A DNA stretch of 10,282 bases from Anaerolineales bacterium (GTDB lineage: Bacteria; Chloroflexota; Anaerolineae; Anaerolineales; Villigracilaceae). This document shows positions 5,111-10,282 of this stretch, one piece after another. Made by a program: the position numbers and the translations under genes. Location of the stretch: the NCBI GenBank assembly GCA_025938055.1, contig JAICQC010000139.1, forward strand, positions 1 through 10,282. The letters run 5' to 3'. Numbering within the stretch: the stretch's first letter is position 1; each line of letters starts with the position of its first letter. Below the pieces are notes generated by a model that was not told the origin of the DNA, searched no databases, and was given only the letters and a program-made list of their open reading frames with translations.

Positions 5111-5620
5111 CTACTCGTCGAGCAAATCTTTGAGGGTTGCGAAGGGAGAATCGCCGGGATCCTGGCTGTGCCCGCAGTCCTTCAGGTTCAAGTCCTGGCC
5201 GCATTCAATACAAAGACCCTTGCAATCGGGGTCATGCAGGGGCTTGATGGGAATCTCCAGCAGGGCGTATTCACGGATCAGGGGCGCGAGGTCAATATGT
5301 GCATCATCAGGTACAAGCAACTCTGATTCACTCACAGATTTCTTATTAAACGCATACAGTTCAGTAATTTCCCACTTCAGTGGATACCTGAACTCCTTAA
5401 GACACCTTACGCATTCAAGCATCGTATCTGCCGAGAACTTTCCCTGCACCACCAATCCCTGGGGTGTGCGTCCAATGTCCACCTTGCCTGTGAAGTTTTG
5501 CAATTCAAGATCATCGATCTTGACATACTCTAATTCAAATGGGATCTCGTGGCTGTATCCGACTTCTTCATGGATGATAAAGCCGACATTGATTCGAAAC
5601 GGTTTACGTGGGTTAGGCAT
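5111..5620 (-). CDS. DUF177 / YceD family protein
   Basis: The protein has 169 residues from ATG 5620. The family's cysteine pairs are present: CVRC in the middle (LECVRCLKEF) and CKGLCIECGQDLN near the C-terminus, which probably bind zinc. A central acidic strand region (VPDDAHIDLAPLIREYALLEIPIKPLH) is also typical. YceD/DUF177 proteins are linked to 23S rRNA or large-subunit maturation, and their genes often precede rpmF (ribosomal protein L32). Here no rpmF follows; the gene ends at a terminator. A GTG at 5641 would add 7 residues, but it has no ribosome site, whereas AAGAGA lies a suitable distance before the ATG at 5620; the choice is moderately sure. It is the last gene of the tatD - polyprenyl synthase - DUF177 run, 78 bp after the synthase stop codon. 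Confidence 0.88.
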   Translation of the reverse strand: MPNPRKPFRINVGFIIHEEVGYSHEIPFELEYVKIDDLELQNFTGKVDIGRTPQGLVVQGKFSADTMLECVRCLKEFRYPLKWEITELYAFNKKSVSESELLVPDDAHIDLAPLIREYALLEIPIKPLHDPDCKGLCIECGQDLNLKDCGHSQDPGDSPFATLKDLLDE

Positions 5621-5698
5621 GGGATTTCTCTTATTGGTCACATAGGCGGCTTCACGGTGTGCACCTCAACCATGTCCGCCGACCGGGACCAATCGTAT

Positions 5699-6667
5699 CT
5701 AGATTTTTCGATCGACAATAAATTTCGCCAGATGTTCCAGCGCTTCCCGTTCAGGGGAAACCGGCACGTCGCTTAGTGCACGCAAGGCGCGGCTGACAGC
5801 TCCTCTCGCGTCGTCCATTGCCTGTTGGATGGCTGCGCTTTGACGGATACTATCCACCAGTCTTTGTACCCGCTCGGTGTCCTTCCAGCCGCCCTCTGGC
5901 AAAGACAGGATATCTTCATCACGCGGATTGGCTTCGGCATAATAAATAGCGGGCAAAGTTACCAGCCCGTTGAGCAGATCGGAACCGATGGGCTTGCCCA
6001 CCGCGGATTGCTCGCCGGTGAAATCTAGGATGTCGTCCACGATCTGGAACGCCATGCCGACCTCGTAGCCGAATACTTTCATAGACGCACGCATCTCCTC
6101 ATCTTCGGTGGCTACCATCGAGGCTGCCAGCGCTGCCATCTCGAACAGGGAGGCGGTCTTGGCATAAATGCGCTGGTAATAGTTGTCACGCTCAATGATG
6201 CCGCGCGCCGAGAACATCTGCGTCAATTCGCCGTTGACAATGATCGCCAGGGTTTCCGCAAAAAGCTTCATGAGCGGCAGGTAATCCGTCTCTGCAGCGA
6301 GCTTGGCTGCGCGGGCAAACAGGAAGTCACCAGTCAGAACGGTCGCGGCGGGAGACCAGCGTGCGTTCAACGTGGGCATCCCTCGGCGCAGGAGCGCACC
6401 GTCGATCAGATCATCGTGGACCAGCGTGGCTGTATGTAGCAATTCCACAGAAGCGCCGAGCGTGATCAGCTTTTCCTCGGGCGCGCCCAGCATGTTCCCG
6501 ACAAGCAAGCCGAGTGTGGGTCTGATGCGCTTGCCTCCCGCCGACAAAAGATGTTCCAGAGCAGAGCGCAAGTCCGGGTGATGGTCCTCTCCCGCCTGTT
6601 CCCGAATCCGCTGCTCGACAAATTGGAGTTGATCCTGCACCGATGTAAAAAAGGTGGTGGAGTTCAA
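5699..6667 (-). CDS. trans-isoprenyl (polyprenyl) diphosphate synthase
   Basis: This 322-residue enzyme condenses isopentenyl diphosphate with an allylic diphosphate to make all-trans chains, for quinone side chains or other lipids. Seen: GKRIRP (45-50), the first Asp-rich motif DDLID (85-89), TGD (112-114), FQ at 207-208, the second Asp-rich motif DDILD (211-215), and GKPIGSD (224-230). Ahead of the first motif the sequence HTATLVHDD has small Ala80 and Thr81 at the -5 and -4 positions, which in this family leaves room for long products, as in octaprenyl or solanesyl synthases; exact length cannot be told. The start is a TTG at 6667: GGGGAGG, inside the last codons of tatD, lies 7 bases upstream and no ATG or GTG is close. 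The 3 bp gap to tatD suggests translational coupling. Confidence 0.95.
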   Translation of the reverse strand: MNSTTFFTSVQDQLQFVEQRIREQAGEDHHPDLRSALEHLLSAGGKRIRPTLGLLVGNMLGAPEEKLITLGASVELLHTATLVHDDLIDGALLRRGMPTLNARWSPAATVLTGDFLFARAAKLAAETDYLPLMKLFAETLAIIVNGELTQMFSARGIIERDNYYQRIYAKTASLFEMAALAASMVATEDEEMRASMKVFGYEVGMAFQIVDDILDFTGEQSAVGKPIGSDLLNGLVTLPAIYYAEANPRDEDILSLPEGGWKDTERVQRLVDSIRQSAAIQQAMDDARGAVSRALRALSDVPVSPEREALEHLAKFIVDRKI

Positions 6668-6670
6668 GCG

Positions 6671-7498
6671 TCAGCCTCCCCAACCGAACAAGCTCGCGGC
6701 GTTCGCGGCGGTCACTTCAGCGACCTGTTCGCGGGTTGTCATATGAATTTCCGCAATTTTATCAGCAATATGCGCGACAAATGCGGGCTCGTTCCGCTTG
6801 CCGCGCTGAGGGACGGGAGTAAGGAAGGGCGAGTCGGTTTCGATAAGGAGTCGAGTCATCGGTAATTGTTTGATGATGTTCCGCTTCTCTTCGGCATTCT
6901 TGTAGGTAACCGGTCCCGTCACGCCAATGTAGAAGTTCAGGGCGATGGCTTTTTGCGCCATTTCCAGATTCCCGTTAAAGGAATGGAGCACGCCGGGTCG
7001 TTCGGCAAGTGGATGATGCTCGGCAGCAAGAGTCTTGTGCCATTCACTTAGGATGTCCAGCAAGTCAATCGATGCCTGCCCAAACCATTCGTCGTTCTCC
7101 TCGCGCATGTGGATGATCACAGGCTTGTTTACTGCGCTTGCAAATACAAGCTGTTGTTTCAGGATATCGCGCTGACGAGCCCGTTCCCTCTGACCCTTGA
7201 CCCAGTAGTAGTCAATGCCGATCTCGCCGACGGCGACAACCTTCGGATGCTTCACCAACTCCCAAACTTCGCCAAAAGTATCTTCCGAAAAATGTTCCAG
7301 GTCCGTAGGATGAAAACCCACCGCTGCATACACCACCGAATCAGCCTCTGCCAGCTGCACCGCCGCCTTGCTTGAGTTCTGCTCGAGCCCCGGCACAAGG
7401 ATGCGCGTCAACCCTGCTTCCCTAGCGCGTGTGAGCACCGCCTCGCGGTCGGGGTCGAACTTGTCATAGTCCAGGTGACAGTGGGTGTCAGTAAGCAT
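6671..7498 (-). CDS. tatD: TatD-family metal-dependent DNase/hydrolase
   Basis: The 275-residue protein is a TIM-barrel amidohydrolase-type nuclease, cytoplasmic. The full set of metal ligands is visible: THCHLD (His6, His8), VGEIGIDYY (Glu92), IIHMRE (His130), LHSFNG (His172) and IETDSP (Asp222). TatD proteins act as 3'-5' DNases or exonucleases in DNA repair and RNA turnover, and some as D-aminoacyl-tRNA deacylases; the exact substrate here is unknown. An insertion around residues 150-168 (SEWHKTLAAEHHPLAERPG) is somewhat longer than in typical members. The ATG at 7498 is preceded by a weak GGCGAG site and an extended -10 promoter at 7519-7527. It heads an operon with the polyprenyl synthase and DUF177 genes. 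Confidence 0.95.
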   Translation of the reverse strand: MLTDTHCHLDYDKFDPDREAVLTRAREAGLTRILVPGLEQNSSKAAVQLAEADSVVYAAVGFHPTDLEHFSEDTFGEVWELVKHPKVVAVGEIGIDYYWVKGQRERARQRDILKQQLVFASAVNKPVIIHMREENDEWFGQASIDLLDILSEWHKTLAAEHHPLAERPGVLHSFNGNLEMAQKAIALNFYIGVTGPVTYKNAEEKRNIIKQLPMTRLLIETDSPFLTPVPQRGKRNEPAFVAHIADKIAEIHMTTREQVAEVTAANAASLFGWGG

Positions 7499-7518
7499 AC
7501 TCGCCAGTGATTGTGAAA

Positions 7519-7527
7519 ATTATAACA
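7519..7527 (-). promoter_or_regulatory. extended -10 promoter of the tatD operon
   Basis: TGTTATAAT (7527 to 7519, minus strand) is identical to the element before the lipoprotein gene at 840-848. The predicted start, near 7512, leaves a leader of about 14 bases. There is no -35 match at 17-18 bp. It lies between the terminator of the upstream phosphohexomutase gene and tatD. Confidence 0.6.
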
Positions 7528-7552
7528 TAATAGGTCGGAATTCTCCTATAAC

Positions 7553-7577
7553 AAAAAAGTCCTGCCACTGGCAGGAC
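7553..7577 (-). terminator. rho-independent terminator after the phosphohexomutase gene
   Basis: On the minus strand an 8 bp perfect stem GTCCTGCC / GGCAGGAC with a 3-base loop is followed by six T residues (7558-7553). It starts 20 bp after the stop codon and separates this gene from tatD. Confidence 0.88.
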
Positions 7578-7597
7578 CTGAATAGATTAACTGAATC

Positions 7598-9025
7598 TTA
7601 CTCCATCGTTATCCCGGCGATCTTCAAGCCATCCCGAAGGATCGCCTGCACTTTATCCTGATGAGTGGTCTCGCAATACACGCGCATGATCGGTTCCGTG
7701 CCGCTGAAACGGATCAACAGCCAGCCGCCATCCTCCAGTTTGAACTGGAAGCCATCCACCGTCACCAGCTCGGTCACTTTCAATCCGCCAAGCGTTTCGG
7801 GCTTTGCATTGAGGATCATTTGCTCGCGAGATTTGCGGTCTCCAGAGAAAGGAGTATCGATACGGTCGTAGAAGTGCTCACCGACCTTGTCGAAAAGCAT
7901 TTTGAGCAGTTCGGTCGGCTTTTTGCCGGTGCGGACCATGAAGTCCAGGAAATACAAACCTGCCAGGATGCCATCGCGCTCCGGGACATTGCCGCGGAAG
8001 GCATAGCCGCCGCTCTCTTCACCGCCGATCATGGCATCTGTTTCCAGCATTTTCGGCGCCACATATTTGAATCCGACACCTGTTTCGTGAACAGGCACGT
8101 CGTATAGTTTGCCAAGTTTGTTCAGCATGGTTGTGGTCGACAGAGTCTTCACGATAGCCCCGCGTTCGCCGCGTACCTCAAGCAAATACAACGCCAGCAG
8201 CCCGTACACACGCAATTGGTTAATGAATTCGCCGTTCTCATCGCCGATGCCGCAGCGGTCGGCGTCGCCATCTGTGATGAGCAGCACGTCGGCATTGTGC
8301 TTGATCGTCGCTTCGAGTCCCACGTCGATGTTCGGGCGGATGGGTTCCGGTCGCTTCATATCGGGGAAGGACGGGTTACGGGTGTTATGGATCTCGATCA
8401 CACGCGTCTGACCGCCCTCCAGAAGTCTTGTGAACCAGCCCGCGCCGTTACCCCACATGGCGTCCACCAATACGGTAAAGCCTGCCTCCTTGATTTTTTC
8501 CATATCGACCAGTTTGTGGAGGTTTTCGATATACGCCTCAGAGGCATCGAACATGACGATCTTGCCATCGCGCATGCCTGCACTCGTGGAGATGTGCTTC
8601 ACCTCCTCCACCGAGTCGGGGATCAGCGCCTCGATGCGCTTCAAGCCATCGGGGTCGATCGCGCCGCCGTTCTCATCCCGTACCTTGAACCCGTTATCCG
8701 TCGGGGGGTTGTGTGAGGCGGTGATGTTGACCGCGCCGCATGCCTTCTTGTGAACCACCGCAAATGCAATGACCGGTGTGGGCGTCGCGCCGTCCGTAAG
8801 GTAAACACTAAATCCATTGCCTGCCAGGACTTCTGCGGTCGTTGCGGCAAAATTCTCGGAGGCAAAGCGTTTGTCATAACCCACCACCACCCATTGACCC
8901 TGTTTGCCCTGCTCCATGAGATAGGATGCAAATCCCTGGGTTGCGCGGCGGACGTTGTCAAAGGTGTAATCCTCCGCGATCCCACCCCGCCAGCCGTCGG
9001 TCCCGAATCCGATTTTGTATGCCAT
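7598..9025 (-). CDS. alpha-D-phosphohexomutase (phosphoglucomutase/phosphomannomutase family)
   Basis: The 475-residue enzyme interconverts hexose 1- and 6-phosphates through a phosphoserine in the cytoplasm. All four family signatures are seen: the catalytic loop TASHNP with Ser104, the Mg-binding DGDADR (252-257; Asp252, 254, 256), the sugar-specificity loop GEESGG (335-340) and the phosphate-binding RFSGTEP (439-445). GEESGG points to glucose phosphate use more than GlcN-phosphate, but dual glucose/mannose activity cannot be excluded. The N-terminal FGTDGWRG is also typical. The start is the ATG at 9025, with GAGGAGGAG 7 bases upstream. A longer frame from TTG 9043 would translate the ribosome site itself and is rejected. 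It has its own promoter (9060-9088) and terminator (7553-7577), so it is probably monocistronic. Confidence 0.95.
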   Translation of the reverse strand: MAYKIGFGTDGWRGGIAEDYTFDNVRRATQGFASYLMEQGKQGQWVVVGYDKRFASENFAATTAEVLAGNGFSVYLTDGATPTPVIAFAVVHKKACGAVNITASHNPPTDNGFKVRDENGGAIDPDGLKRIEALIPDSVEEVKHISTSAGMRDGKIVMFDASEAYIENLHKLVDMEKIKEAGFTVLVDAMWGNGAGWFTRLLEGGQTRVIEIHNTRNPSFPDMKRPEPIRPNIDVGLEATIKHNADVLLITDGDADRCGIGDENGEFINQLRVYGLLALYLLEVRGERGAIVKTLSTTTMLNKLGKLYDVPVHETGVGFKYVAPKMLETDAMIGGEESGGYAFRGNVPERDGILAGLYFLDFMVRTGKKPTELLKMLFDKVGEHFYDRIDTPFSGDRKSREQMILNAKPETLGGLKVTELVTVDGFQFKLEDGGWLLIRFSGTEPIMRVYCETTHQDKVQAILRDGLKIAGITME

Positions 9026-9059
9026 GAAAAAACTCCTCCTCAAGATGAATAGCGAGGAG

Positions 9060-9088
9060 ATTATAAAGTAGAACTCCGAGACTGCGAA
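9060..9088 (-). promoter_or_regulatory. promoter of the phosphohexomutase gene, overlapping a hairpin
   Basis: TTCGCA (9088-9083, 4 of 6) and TATAAT (9065-9060, 6 of 6) are spaced by 17 bp. The -35 lies wholly in the loop of the 12 bp hairpin at 9071-9102, and its 3' arm fills the spacer. The expected start is near 9053, giving a leader of about 28 bases. Confidence 0.55.
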
Positions 9089-9102
9089 GCGTCTCGGAGT
9101 TC
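9071..9102 (-). terminator. hairpin after the STAS-like gene, probable terminator
   Basis: Perfect 12 bp arms (9071-9082 and 9091-9102) with an 8-base loop lie 12 bp after the STAS-like stop codon. The minus-strand tail is only moderately T-rich (TACTTTATAAT), so termination may be partial and some readthrough into the phosphohexomutase gene is possible. Confidence 0.55.
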
Positions 9103-9114
9103 ACGTCATTCTTC

Positions 9115-9477
9115 TTAGTCGGCTGCCAGCCAGTTCTTGGCAGCCTCCATATCGTCGAAGTATTTGAGAGGCTGTCCTGTCAGCGCGGTGAGAAGGTCGC
9201 CCAGCTTGCGTTTCATACCTGAGACGCCCAGCACAGCCGTTTTGCGGACGTAGGTTTTGGTTGCCGCTGAGGCGTTATTCATGGCGCCAAGCAGATCGCT
9301 TCCTACATTGGTGTCACGGAAATCAGAAAGTACAAGTACTGAATCCAAAGGCTGCGCCATGACGATCTTCTGTACCTCAGCCAGTTCTGCCTTTATCAGG
9401 GCAGAATCATAAAAATTTTTGGAGAAATCCTGGTAGAGGATCTTCTTCCCTTGATGTTCAATCCAGTTGGAACGCAT
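9115..9477 (-). CDS. SpoIIAA-like STAS/SEC14-type protein
   Basis: The 120-residue protein begins NWIEHQGKKILYQDFS and continues with a strand LVLSDFRDT (48-56), YVRKTAVLGVSG (75-86) and FDDMEAAKNWLA at the C-terminus. This layout matches small SpoIIAA-like / STAS-SEC14-fold proteins whose C-terminal helix is typically 'F.d.eeAk.WL'. Such proteins are thought to bind lipids or act in signalling; the role here is unknown. There is no signal peptide, membrane segment or partner anti-sigma gene nearby. The ATG at 9477 follows GAAGGAAG closely (4-base spacing from the AAGGA core). A palindromic site covers the predicted start of transcription (9500-9515), suggesting repression by an unknown regulator. 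Family assignment is by pattern recognition. Confidence 0.75.
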   Translation of the reverse strand: MRSNWIEHQGKKILYQDFSKNFYDSALIKAELAEVQKIVMAQPLDSVLVLSDFRDTNVGSDLLGAMNNASAATKTYVRKTAVLGVSGMKRKLGDLLTALTGQPLKYFDDMEAAKNWLAAD

Positions 9478-9499
9478 GGCTTCCTTCTGCTTTCTATTG

Positions 9500-9515
9500 A
9501 TTTCCTCGAGGAAAT
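9500..9515. promoter_or_regulatory. perfect 16 bp palindrome at the STAS-like gene transcription start (candidate operator)
   Basis: ATTTCCTCGAGGAAAT is fully self-complementary. Its edge overlaps the last two bases of the -10 box (9519-9514) and its centre, 9507/9508, is where transcription is expected to begin. A repressor bound here would block the promoter. The divergent kinase promoter (9541-9569) is 26 bp away and might also be affected. Confidence 0.5.
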
Positions 9516-9519
9516 TATA
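9514..9519 (-). promoter_or_regulatory. -10 box of the STAS-like gene
   Basis: A perfect TATAAT (9519-9514) is preceded by TGAG, nearly an extended -10. The predicted start at about 9507 leaves a 30-base leader. No -35 match is seen. Confidence 0.55.
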
Positions 9520-9540
9520 CTCAGATAGTCCTGGACGGTC

Positions 9541-9569
9541 TCGACAAATTTGTTTGCTGCGCCTATACT
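9541..9569 (+). promoter_or_regulatory. sigma-70-type promoter of the deoxynucleoside kinase gene
   Basis: TCGACA (9541-9546, 5 of 6) and TATACT (9564-9569, 5 of 6) are spaced by exactly 17 bp. The expected start is near 9576, leaving a leader of about 42 bases before the ATG at 9618. This is the best two-box promoter in the window. Confidence 0.7.
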
Positions 9570-9617
9570 ACATGGATAGCAACTAACATTGCTGGGATCG
9601 TATTTCGTGAGGCGCAC

Positions 9618-10253
9618 ATGACAAAGCATCTCGTGGTTGTAGCGGGGAATATCGGTGTGGGGAAGACTTCATTGACAGAACGGATCGGCTCACGGCTTGG
9701 CTGGTGGACGGGGTTTGAATCTGTGGCAGACAACCCCTATCTCGCGGATTTTTATTCCGATATGCGCGCCTGGGCATTCCATCTGCAGATCTTTTTCCTG
9801 GGGCACCGGGCTGAGCAGTATATGGAAGCCGCGCGGGACCAGCGCTCAGCAATCCTGGACCGCAGCATCTACGAGGATTTCTATATTTTTGCCCGCGCCC
9901 TGCATCATATGGGAGATGTGGCAGAACGGGATTACCTCGCCTACAGGCGTCTGTTCGACCTGGTTGTGATGAGCACGCCGCGCCCGAACCTGTTGATCTA
10001 CCTCAAGGCGCCGGTCAATGTGCTGATGGACCGCATCCGCCGTCGGGCGCGCAACATGGAGACAGGCATCACGCCCGAGTATCTGACCCTGCTCGATACC
10101 TTCTACGACGAGTGGCTGGGTGCTTTCGACCTGTGCCCGGTCCTGACGATCAGCACCGCTGACCTGGACTATGTCCACCAACCCCAGCATCTGGATACTG
10201 TGATCGAACGCATTCAGGAGAAACTGGCGGGCAAGGAAGTCATGGAGTTCTAG
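9618..10253 (+). CDS. deoxynucleoside kinase (dGK/dAK/dCK family)
   Basis: The 211-residue protein phosphorylates deoxynucleosides with ATP in the salvage of DNA precursors. Seen: the P-loop GNIGVGKTS (10-18), Glu34 followed by NPYL (39-42) in the substrate pocket, the DRS motif at 81-83 in LDRSIYED (80-87), and an Arg-rich lid RIRRRAR (139-145). This set fits the dNK family (PF01712) rather than thymidine kinase type II. Base preference (dA, dG or dC) cannot be told. It is cytoplasmic and of normal length. The ATG has GAGG 6 bases upstream and a good promoter at 9541-9569. A further gene starts 8 bp after its stop codon and is probably co-transcribed. Confidence 0.93.
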   Translation: MTKHLVVVAGNIGVGKTSLTERIGSRLGWWTGFESVADNPYLADFYSDMRAWAFHLQIFFLGHRAEQYMEAARDQRSAILDRSIYEDFYIFARALHHMGDVAERDYLAYRRLFDLVVMSTPRPNLLIYLKAPVNVLMDRIRRRARNMETGITPEYLTLLDTFYDEWLGAFDLCPVLTISTADLDYVHQPQHLDTVIERIQEKLAGKEVMEF

Positions 10254-10261
10254 GAGCATCT

Positions 10262-10282
10262 ATGGACATCGCAGATCAAAGC
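10262..10282 (+). CDS. start of a further gene, partial
   Basis: An ATG at 10262 follows AGGAG (10252-10256) at 5-base spacing and opens a frame reading MDIADQS to the edge of the window. The ribosome site overlaps the kinase stop codon, so the two are likely in one operon. Seven residues do not allow identification. Confidence 0.5.

Noticed and set aside
9026..9043. TTG start adding six residues to the phosphohexomutase
   Set aside because: The extension would translate the GAGGAGGAG ribosome site itself; the ATG at 9025 is ideally placed.

Overview
The window looks like chromosomal DNA of a Chloroflexota bacterium, probably class Anaerolineae. The basis is gene content recognised by eye: three lipoproteins, two with Thr/Pro-rich linkers, a DUF2652 cyclase-like protein, a TIR N-terminus of the 'RVFLCHASQDK' type common in that group, and a SpoIIAA-like STAS protein. 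No database search was possible, so the taxonomy is inference. The region is mostly housekeeping genes on the minus strand, with accessory lipoprotein genes to the left. No tRNA, rRNA, CRISPR array, insertion sequence or prophage was seen.

Layout. 1-210 (-) is the N-terminal part of a DUF2652 cyclase-like gene that runs off the left edge. A small helical lipoprotein (332-832, -) and a phospholipase D-like lipoprotein (953-2110, +) diverge from a 120 bp regulatory gap. After a strong terminator comes a promoter, a ribosome site and the first ~18 codons of a TIR-domain gene, cut off at the terminator of metG. metG (2383-4170, -) encodes methionyl-tRNA synthetase. Its leader (about 4285-4453) looks like a ribosome-mediated transcription attenuator: a 26-codon leader peptide carries Met at codons 12, 14, 16 and 18, three mutually exclusive RNA pairings follow, and then an intrinsic terminator. 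A Chloroflexota-type lipoprotein (4511-5050, +) diverges from it and ends in a bidirectional terminator.

Next is a minus-strand operon: tatD (6671-7498), a trans-polyprenyl diphosphate synthase starting with TTG 3 bp downstream (5699-6667), and a DUF177/YceD protein (5111-5620). Upstream lie a phosphohexomutase (7598-9025, -) with its own terminator, and a SpoIIAA-like STAS gene (9115-9477, -) whose predicted start of transcription sits in a perfect 16 bp palindrome. On the plus strand a deoxynucleoside kinase (9618-10253) is followed 8 bp later by the first 7 codons of another gene.

The genes serve translation (metG, probably DUF177), isoprenoid chains (polyprenyl synthase), sugar phosphates (phosphohexomutase) and nucleotide salvage (dNK). 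The most notable content is regulatory: the metG attenuator, a leader peptide and a lipoprotein gene that both appear leaderless, and repeated use of TGnTATAAT extended -10 promoters. Two protein or gene oddities also stand out: a PLD-like protein with complementary damage in its two HKD motifs, and the TIR-gene stub.
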